Both the position numbers and the translations under genes were made by a program. DNA of 10,856 bases from Nitrospinota bacterium (GTDB taxonomy: Bacteria; Nitrospinota; Nitrospinia; Nitrospinales; VA-1), in assembly GCA_022567815.1 (NCBI GenBank), contig JADFGI010000070.1, positions 1 through 10,856 of the forward strand, given 5' to 3'. The notes beneath the pieces were generated by a model that was given only the letters and a program-made list of their open reading frames with translations, was not told the origin of the DNA and made no database searches. Positions within the stretch are counted from its first letter, which is position 1, and every line of letters starts with the position of its first letter. This document shows, one piece after another, positions 6,057 to 10,856 of this stretch.

Positions 6057-6644
6057 ATGGCGGAAACTATCCTCCTCTGGGCATTTTGTTATTTGCTGGG
6101 ATGTATTCCTTTCGGGATACTTGTTGCGCGGATAAATAAAGTCAACCTCCGTGAACACGGAAGCGGCAATATTGGGGCGACCAACGTCTCAAGAGTTCTG
6201 GGGAAAAAAACCGGGCTGATGACCCTTGCGGGAGATTTATCCAAAGGATTGGCCGCGGTCGTCATCGCCTCCCGCCTGCTGGACTCGCATTGGCAAATCG
6301 CCGTTGCCGGGCTGATGGCGTTTACCGGTCATGTTTATCCGGTGTTTCTCAAATTTAAAGGCGGTAAGGGCGTGGCCACCGGATTGGGAATCTTTCTTTT
6401 TCTGATGCCTGTCGCCACGGTTTCTGCGATGGGGGTGTTTGCCGTGACGTTATGGGCCTCGGCTTATGTCTCTTTGGGCTCCGTTCTGGCCTCCCTGTTG
6501 CTTCCCATTTTCGGGATTTTTTACCAGTATCCGCCGGAATTCATGGCCGTATCCGTCATCGTGGCCCTCATTGTACTGCACAAGCATACTGAAAATATGC
6601 AACGCATTCTGGACGGGAAGGAGTCCAGGTTCCTGAAAAAATAG
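6057..6644 (+). CDS. plsY: Glycerol-3-phosphate acyltransferase PlsY
   Basis: PlsY is an inner-membrane enzyme that moves the acyl chain from acyl-phosphate (made by PlsX) to glycerol-3-phosphate, giving lysophosphatidic acid, the first step of phospholipid synthesis. The 195-residue product has the family's membrane helices and all three cytoplasmic motifs: HGSGNIGATN (34-43), which is the glycerol-3-phosphate region; FKGGKGVATGLG (100-111), the glycine-rich acyl-phosphate site; and HKHTENMQRILDGKE (175-189). The first helix (LLWAFCYLLGCIPFG) starts almost at residue 6, so the ATG at 6057 is the natural start. The gene is the last of a rightward run with bamD and the sigma gene. plsX is not in the window. 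A strong tRNA promoter begins three bases after its stop. Confidence 0.97.
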   Translation: MAETILLWAFCYLLGCIPFGILVARINKVNLREHGSGNIGATNVSRVLGKKTGLMTLAGDLSKGLAAVVIASRLLDSHWQIAVAGLMAFTGHVYPVFLKFKGGKGVATGLGIFLFLMPVATVSAMGVFAVTLWASAYVSLGSVLASLLLPIFGIFYQYPPEFMAVSVIVALIVLHKHTENMQRILDGKESRFLKK

Positions 6645-6647
6645 AAT

Positions 6648-6675
6648 TTGACAAAACCCTCCCAGAAAATATAAT
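6648..6675 (+). promoter_or_regulatory. Consensus sigma-70 promoter for the tRNA pair
   Basis: Exact TTGACA (6648-6653) and exact TATAAT (6670-6675) hexamers are separated by 16 bases, one short of the optimum. The predicted start is near 6682, about 27 bases before tRNA-Gly. This is the best promoter in the window, as expected for stable RNA genes, and it begins right after the plsY stop codon. Confidence 0.85.
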
Positions 6676-6707
6676 GGCTGAACCTAAGGTACCTTAATGA
6701 TTTTAAG

Positions 6708-6783
<76 letters not shown>

Positions 6784-6809
6784 TTTTTTCTGTTTACGGA
6801 AGTTTGCGG

Positions 6810-6880
6810 GGCACCGTCGCCAAGTGGTAAGGCAGAGGTCTGCAAAATCTCTATCGGCGGTTCGAGTCCGCCCGGTGCCT
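6810..6880 (+). tRNA. tRNA-Cys (anticodon GCA)
   Basis: The cloverleaf is complete. The acceptor stem GGCACCG pairs with CGGTGCC, the anticodon stem GAGGT/ATCTC encloses CTGCAAA with anticodon GCA at 6842-6844, and the T-arm is GGCGG-TTCGAGT-CCGCC. Unlike the neighbouring tRNA-Gly, the 3' CCA is not encoded (the bases after the discriminator T are TCC), so CCA must be added by a nucleotidyltransferase. A run of six T at 6884-6889 follows and may end the transcript. Confidence 0.97.
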
Positions 6881-7062
6881 TCCTTTTTTCAAATACTTAG
6901 CTACCCTCCTTGGCCTTAACTTTCTTCTTGAGGTCTGTGTGGCGGTCTGCCGGTATCTTTTCAAGAACCTAGCTTTTATGGTCCATCCAGGCCAAATTGG
7001 GTTTTTCTTAGAACTTAAAAGGACCTCTATTAATTCAATATTTTCTATCCAGGCAACTCGCT

Positions 7063-7083
7063 GGCCCTTATTTTATAAGGGCC
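7063..7083. repeat. Perfect 9-base inverted repeat with 3-base loop
   Basis: Arms GGCCCTTAT (7063-7071) and ATAAGGGCC (7075-7083) pair perfectly around TTT. It sits between the tRNA genes and the metallo-beta-lactamase-fold gene, about 59 bases before that start. No T-run follows on either strand, so it is not a standard intrinsic terminator; it could be an mRNA leader stem or a protein site. Confidence 0.6.
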
Positions 7084-7141
7084 GCTCATGGCCAAAACCA
7101 ATTTTTAGAGGCGCCCTTAATATATTAAACGGATATTTGGA

Positions 7142-8554
7142 ATGATAAAGACCACCCTGATAGGACACGCCTGCCTGCTCATACAATCCAGGGAAACCAC
7201 CATTCTGACCGACCCCACCTGGTTCGACACCCTGTGGGAGGAAATCAACGTCCTCTGCCCCAGCATTGTTCTGCAGAAAGACAAAGTCCCTCCGGTGGAT
7301 GTCCTTTACCTTTCCCACAGGCATCAGGATCATTTCGATGTCCGCACCCTGGCCTATCTTGCCCAAAACGGCAATGGTCTCAAACCGGACGCACTGGTGC
7401 TTGTTCCTAACGACGATATTCTGATAGATGTCCTCAAGGAACTGGAATTTAAAAATGTCCGGGTCGTCGCTGATTTTGAGTCGATCAAAATCAAGGATGT
7501 GACGCTCACGCCAACTCCCTCGCTCAATAAGGCGAGCACCGCCAAGGATGATTTTCCCGAGCACGGGCTCCTGGTCCATGATGGAGAGGTGACTTTATGG
7601 AATCAGGTGGACACCATTGTGAGCCCGGAAATCATCGATCAAATTCGTCAACTATATGGCCATGTGGATTTAATGCATGGCCGATTTGTGCCCCTGCTGG
7701 AAGGAAATTTTTCCTACAACAAGCCAATGGACCTGCCTTATGATGAATACTGCACCTACTTAAATGTCGTCAGGGCGCTGGGGCCAAAATTCGTCGTGCC
7801 CGGTTCGGCGTCTTTTCGCTACCGGGACGAATTCGCCTTCCTCAATCATTATTCGTTTCCAACCACTCAGGAACAATACCTGCGTGACCTTTCGGCTTTT
7901 TGCCCGGAAGTGCAATGTGGCCCCTATGTATCAGGGGATGTGGCGCATATCGCGTCCGATGAAATCCGCATTGAAAACCAGTCCTCGAATTTCGTGCGCG
8001 TTCTGGAGGATGACAGCCATCGGCTGGCCTTCAAACCGATCATGGAAGTTCCGCGTCTGCGAACGCGAACCACCGACGATAATCAGCATGAAAAGGAAAT
8101 CAGCATTATCCAGGATTTTATTGAAAATCAATTTATGAAGCAGATATTGGCCAGCGAAATGCTCGAAGGTTGGAAACATTGGCAAATTGTTTACCAGCTG
8201 GAAATCTTCGGGCGGGAAGAGTCGGAAATATGGAGCATCGATTTCGGGCAGTCCGATCCCAGTCTGCAGAAAGGCGACCTGGGCAAGATCAACCTGTATG
8301 AAGGAATCGCGTCCTCAGAGTTTCATGCCTTGATCGAAGGAAAGACCTCCTGGGACTATGTGGCGCTGTGCGGCAATTACCGGACTTTTAACAATATCTA
8401 TCGAATCACCAATGGAAGTTTTGAAATCCCTCCGAAAGACACCTCCAACTACGCTCTTGAACCCTTGATGGTGCTTTTTCCCTGGGACCGCAAAATGGAT
8501 CGGGAAAAATTCATGAAAGATGTCCGCCGCTGGAAAGGCAAAAAACAGGATTAG
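7142..8554 (+). CDS. Metallo-beta-lactamase-fold hydrolase with C-terminal extension
   Basis: The 470-residue product has an N-terminal metallo-beta-lactamase fold and a C-terminal part of about 200 residues. The fold opens with TTLIGHACLLIQSRETTIL and TDPTW (Asp24), the usual UlaG/NAPE-PLD-like start. The metal motif HxHxDH is intact: H59, H61, D63 and H64 in LSHRHQDHFD. A further ligand, Asp157, is probable in LWNQVDTIV, where most family members have GD. VPGSASFRYRDEF (219-231) looks like the end of the fold. After about residue 280 I recognise no domain with certainty; WSIDFG, GKINLYEGIASSEFHALIEG and TSWDYVALCGNY somewhat resemble a lipid-binding SCP2-like layout. The substrate is unknown. 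There is no signal peptide, so it is cytoplasmic. The weak site GGAT precedes the ATG by seven bases. It stands alone, convergent with rtcB. Confidence 0.88.
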   Translation: MIKTTLIGHACLLIQSRETTILTDPTWFDTLWEEINVLCPSIVLQKDKVPPVDVLYLSHRHQDHFDVRTLAYLAQNGNGLKPDALVLVPNDDILIDVLKELEFKNVRVVADFESIKIKDVTLTPTPSLNKASTAKDDFPEHGLLVHDGEVTLWNQVDTIVSPEIIDQIRQLYGHVDLMHGRFVPLLEGNFSYNKPMDLPYDEYCTYLNVVRALGPKFVVPGSASFRYRDEFAFLNHYSFPTTQEQYLRDLSAFCPEVQCGPYVSGDVAHIASDEIRIENQSSNFVRVLEDDSHRLAFKPIMEVPRLRTRTTDDNQHEKEISIIQDFIENQFMKQILASEMLEGWKHWQIVYQLEIFGREESEIWSIDFGQSDPSLQKGDLGKINLYEGIASSEFHALIEGKTSWDYVALCGNYRTFNNIYRITNGSFEIPPKDTSNYALEPLMVLFPWDRKMDREKFMKDVRRWKGKKQD

Positions 8555-8622
8555 GGAAAACGGTTTGAAATCCCTCCGACCAAAAGTTTAACGACACTTT
8601 GGATACTTTACCCTGTGAAATT

Positions 8623-9822
8623 TTAATCGCCTTTTATGCAGACCACTTGTTTTAAGGTATGAAGGACCTCGACCAGATCGCTTTGAAGTTGCATCACATG
8701 GTCGATGTCTTTGTAGGCTCCGGGAATTTCATCCAGAATACTTTTCCGTTTATTCAATTCCACCCCCTGGGTTTGCCGATCCAGATCATCCATGGAAAAG
8801 GTTTTCCTGGCCTTTGTTCTGGACATTTTTCTGCCAGCGCCGTGGGAACAGGAGTGAAAGGATTCCGGGTTGCCTTTTCCGCGAACGATAAATGATTTCG
8901 CTCCCATCGACCCTGGTATGATTCCAATGTCGTCCTTCCTGGCCCGAATCGCCCCTTTCCGGGTAACGTATACGTTTTCACCAAAGTGGTTTTCCTTTTC
9001 CACATAATTGTGGTGGCAATTGATCACTTCTTCAAGAGGCTGGATTTCAGGCAGATAGTGATTCAATTCAGCGAAAATAACGTCCATCATGAACCGCCTG
9101 TTGTAAGAGGCGTACTGTTGCGCCCACTCCACGGCATCGATATAATCTTGAAAGTTTTGTGTCCCTTCGGACAAATATGAAATGTCTTTATCCGGCAAAT
9201 TAATATGATGAACCCTCATATCTTCTTTTGCTTTCTCGATAAACCTTTTTGCAATTTGATTCCCTACGCCTCTTGACCCGCTGTGGAGCATTACCCAAAC
9301 ATCATCATTTTCATCCAGGCAAATTTCTATAAAGTGATTCCCGGACCCCAAACTTCCTAATTGATTCCTCCATTTTGGTGCTTTTATATTCCACAGATTT
9401 TCCGGGTCACTCTGCTTTAAAAACCAATTCAAAGACTTTTGACTGAGAAACCTGGTGACAGGTTTTTTAAAAATTGCATCATCTTTATTTCCCTGTCCAA
9501 CGCCAAGAGGGACTGCCCTTTCAATGGAAGAGCGAATTTTTAAAAGATTATCCGGTAATTTTTCTGCTTTCCAATTTGTATGAACCGCCATCATTCCACA
9601 ACCAATGTCCACTCCTACTGCGGCAGGGATAATTGCTTTCTTTGTGGGAATGACCGAACCAATCGTACAGCCAATTCCAAGATGGGCGTCTGGCATCACT
9701 GCAATGTGCCTGTGGATGAATGGCAAGCTTGCAATGTTGCGCAATTGCTGTAGTTCTTTTTCTCCCAGATCATCCGGCCATAGTTTTATTGGAAAATTAT
9801 CAGCCTCTTTTATTACCTTCAT
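8623..9822 (-). CDS. rtcB: RNA ligase RtcB (RNA-splicing/repair ligase)
   Basis: RtcB joins RNA ends bearing 2',3'-cyclic or 3'-phosphate to 5'-hydroxyl ends, using GTP and Mn2+, in RNA repair (and tRNA splicing in other domains). The 399 residues match the bacterial length. Key motifs are all present: PDAHLGIGCTIGSV (44-57), GVDIGCGM with metal ligands Asp72 and Cys75, LGSGNHFIE (His163), VMLHSGSRGVG (His180), NCHHNYVE (His270/271), TRKGAIRA, and PGSMGAKSFIVRGKG. The guanylylation site is SCSHGAGR with His327. The start at 9822 has a good ribosome site, AAAGG, seven bases upstream. No archease or RtcA/RtcR gene is in the window. A 48-codon frame ends six bases before the ATG. The gene converges on the metallo-beta-lactamase-fold gene with 68 bases between stops and no clear terminator. 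Confidence 0.97.
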   Translation of the reverse strand: MKVIKEADNFPIKLWPDDLGEKELQQLRNIASLPFIHRHIAVMPDAHLGIGCTIGSVIPTKKAIIPAAVGVDIGCGMMAVHTNWKAEKLPDNLLKIRSSIERAVPLGVGQGNKDDAIFKKPVTRFLSQKSLNWFLKQSDPENLWNIKAPKWRNQLGSLGSGNHFIEICLDENDDVWVMLHSGSRGVGNQIAKRFIEKAKEDMRVHHINLPDKDISYLSEGTQNFQDYIDAVEWAQQYASYNRRFMMDVIFAELNHYLPEIQPLEEVINCHHNYVEKENHFGENVYVTRKGAIRARKDDIGIIPGSMGAKSFIVRGKGNPESFHSCSHGAGRKMSRTKARKTFSMDDLDRQTQGVELNKRKSILDEIPGAYKDIDHVMQLQSDLVEVLHTLKQVVCIKGD

Positions 9823-9825
9823 AAA

Positions 9826-9972
9826 TTATCCTTTAAAGGACACCTCTAAAATTTCAGATTTTATTAATATTCCAGGATCATCCCATTTTAAACCTTCGAC
9901 ACCCAGTTTTCGAAGCCTGAATTCTACCAATCCGAACCACTCCCTACTCAGGGGAATTTTTACAAAGCGCAT
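9826..9972 (-). CDS. Possible 48-residue small protein upstream of rtcB
   Basis: A minus-strand frame runs from ATG 9972 to TAA 9828-9826, only three bases before the rtcB ATG and in the same frame (TAA-TTT-ATG). The peptide looks protein-like: charged, with alternating hydrophobic residues (REWFGLVEFRLRKLGVEGL, then ILIKSEILEVSFKG). The rtcB ribosome site AAAGG lies within its last codons, which would couple translation of the two. Against it: it is short, has no clear ribosome site of its own, and I recognise no family. It does not match archease motifs I know. It may be a real small partner, a leader peptide, or the remnant of a longer gene. Confidence 0.4.
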   Translation of the reverse strand: MRFVKIPLSREWFGLVEFRLRKLGVEGLKWDDPGILIKSEILEVSFKG

Positions 9973-10114
9973 CGGAAACCAACAAAGTTTAATCGACCCT
10001 CAAAGTTGCACTTACAACTTGAATTCAAGATATTCTTTTCGTCATCGATTGCCTCTTTCTTCCCAGACCAGAGGTTTTCGGTCTTTCGAGGATTTTTCTA
10101 CACGGTGTCTGAAG
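9973..10114. other. Spacer between the TVP38-family gene and rtcB
   Basis: The stretch contains a perfect 12-base palindrome CTTGAATTCAAG (10018-10029) that overlaps a six-base-stem hairpin (AAGTTG 10003-10008, CAACTT 10015-10020). It also holds a leftward frame of about 41 codons without a convincing start, ending near 9975. No T-run terminator for the upstream gene and no clear promoter for rtcB are visible. Confidence 0.4.
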
Positions 10115-10816
10115 TCAGGGAGTCCCGCTCTTCAATTCCTTTCTTGCTTTGACAAAGCTCATGAGCTTTTTGGCCAAAAGAGGAAATATGCCTAATAGGA
10201 CAAATGAAAAAATAAGTCCGGGGGAAAGAATTCCCCTCAAGGATTCGATTTGGGCGAGTTGGGTTCCGGCGTTCACGAACACCATTGTTCCTGCCAGCAT
10301 TCCCACCTGACTCACCAGAAAAAACTGAATCGTCCTCATGGGAGTCAGTCCCATGACCAGGTTGATGACAAAGAAGGGGACGGCAGGAATCAACCGTAGC
10401 GTGAAAAGGTAAAAGACTCCGTCTTTTTCAATGCCTTCATTAATGGTTTTGAGAAAACCGCCAAATTTATTTTGTACCCAATCGCGAAGTAACATTCGCG
10501 AGACCAGGAAGGCCAGCGTTGCCCCAATGGTGCTGGCGACGGAAACCAGAATCGTCCCGACCAGCAGACCGAACAGAGCCCCGGCAAGTAAGGTGAGAAG
10601 CACCGCTCCGGGCAGGGAAAGAGCGGTTGTCACGATATAAACTGCGGTATAGGCGCCAATTGCCAACCAGGTATTTTCTTTATAAAAGTTTTGAAATTCC
10701 GCCTGCTGGCTCTTCATGTACTCAAGGGTCAGGTACTGACCAAGGCCAAACTGAAAAAATGCCCAAACACAAGCCACTATTACAATGAGAATGATAATTT
10801 TTTTTATATTGTTCAT
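10115..10816 (-). CDS. TVP38/TMEM64 family (VTT domain) membrane protein
   Basis: The 233-residue product is an inner-membrane protein of the VTT/DedA-like superfamily, whose members are linked to lipid scrambling or membrane homeostasis; the substrate is not settled. Helices are visible at about 6-24 (IIILIVIVACVWAFF), 52-66, 68-106 (the conserved SLPGAVLLTLLAGALFG and VGTILVSVASTIGATLAFLV), 134-156, 163-184 and 198-216. The family signature is FTLRLIPAVPFFVINLVMGL (138-157), with its Arg and prolines in the re-entrant loop. The tail is basic (KARKELKSG). AGAAGG precedes the ATG by three bases, a short but usable spacing. The upstream 40 bases to the window edge include an in-frame possible gene end (AAG CTA AAG GCG GCA TAA), so it may be the second gene of a leftward operon. 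rtcB follows after 292 bases. Confidence 0.92.
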   Translation of the reverse strand: MNNIKKIIILIVIVACVWAFFQFGLGQYLTLEYMKSQQAEFQNFYKENTWLAIGAYTAVYIVTTALSLPGAVLLTLLAGALFGLLVGTILVSVASTIGATLAFLVSRMLLRDWVQNKFGGFLKTINEGIEKDGVFYLFTLRLIPAVPFFVINLVMGLTPMRTIQFFLVSQVGMLAGTMVFVNAGTQLAQIESLRGILSPGLIFSFVLLGIFPLLAKKLMSFVKARKELKSGTP

Positions 10817-10856
10817 GGACCTTCTCGATTTTTAATTTTTATGCCGCCTTTAGCTT

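Noticed and set aside
6939..7145. 68-codon plus-strand frame with GTG start, GAGG five bases before it, and an ATGA overlap with the gene at 7142
   Set aside because: The ribosome site and overlap are suggestive, but the peptide has no recognisable feature, contains the 7063-7083 stem-loop, and the region otherwise looks like a leader. Not supported well enough to list as a gene.
7073..7579. 168-codon minus-strand frame overlapping the start of the metallo-beta-lactamase-fold gene
   Set aside because: It is antisense to the HxHxDH region of a clear gene and has no supporting ribosome site or family motif.
9605..10195. 196-codon plus-strand frame
   Set aside because: It runs antisense across the 5' end of rtcB, the intergenic spacer and the 3' end of the TVP38-family gene. 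Both overlapped genes have strong family motifs and this frame has none.
10839..10856. Possible last codons (KLKAA-stop) of a leftward gene upstream of the TVP38-family gene
   Set aside because: Only five codons are visible before the window edge; too little to call a gene, though it is mentioned under the neighbouring entry.

Overview
The window looks like chromosomal DNA from a diderm (Gram-negative) bacterium. It encodes the outer-membrane assembly lipoprotein BamD, an ExbB/ExbD proton-channel pair and PlsY, and the mix of housekeeping genes is ordinary. The general style (sigma factor sequence, many starts without a clear Shine-Dalgarno) would fit a deltaproteobacterium-like or Nitrospinota-like lineage. 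That placement is an impression from gene resemblance, not a tested assignment.

Layout. Bases 1-908 are read leftwards and hold an exported protein of unknown function that runs off the left edge, preceded by a doubtful 64-codon frame that overlaps it by ATGA. A GNAT acetyltransferase (1100-1564, +) follows. Bases 1565-2850 are an AT-rich, gene-poor patch. It contains a broken 46-residue single-helix membrane frame on the minus strand, a 74-residue membrane-anchored peptide with an internal repeat, and a decayed C-terminal piece of a formylglycine-generating-enzyme-like (SUMF1/FGE-sulfatase) domain. Bases 2850-4122 (-) carry exbB then exbD. A divergent intergenic region leads rightwards into bamD, a sigma-70 family factor and plsY (4345-6644, +), all closely spaced. 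A near-consensus promoter just after plsY drives tRNA-Gly(GCC) and tRNA-Cys(GCA). Next come a two-part metallo-beta-lactamase-fold protein (7142-8554, +), the RNA ligase RtcB (8623-9822, -), and a TVP38/TMEM64 (VTT/DedA-like) membrane protein (10115-10816, -).

How the genes fit together. ExbB/ExbD and BamD both belong to the cell envelope: one pair harvests the proton gradient for outer-membrane or periplasmic work, and the other assembles outer-membrane beta-barrels. PlsY makes the first acylated phospholipid precursor. The sigma factor sits between bamD and plsY and is probably co-transcribed with them. RtcB repairs or splices RNA, but its usual activator archease is not in the window; instead a 48-codon frame ends six bases before its start. 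I see no CRISPR array, complete insertion sequence, phage module or recognisable defence system. The most unusual part is the decayed accessory patch at 1565-2850.
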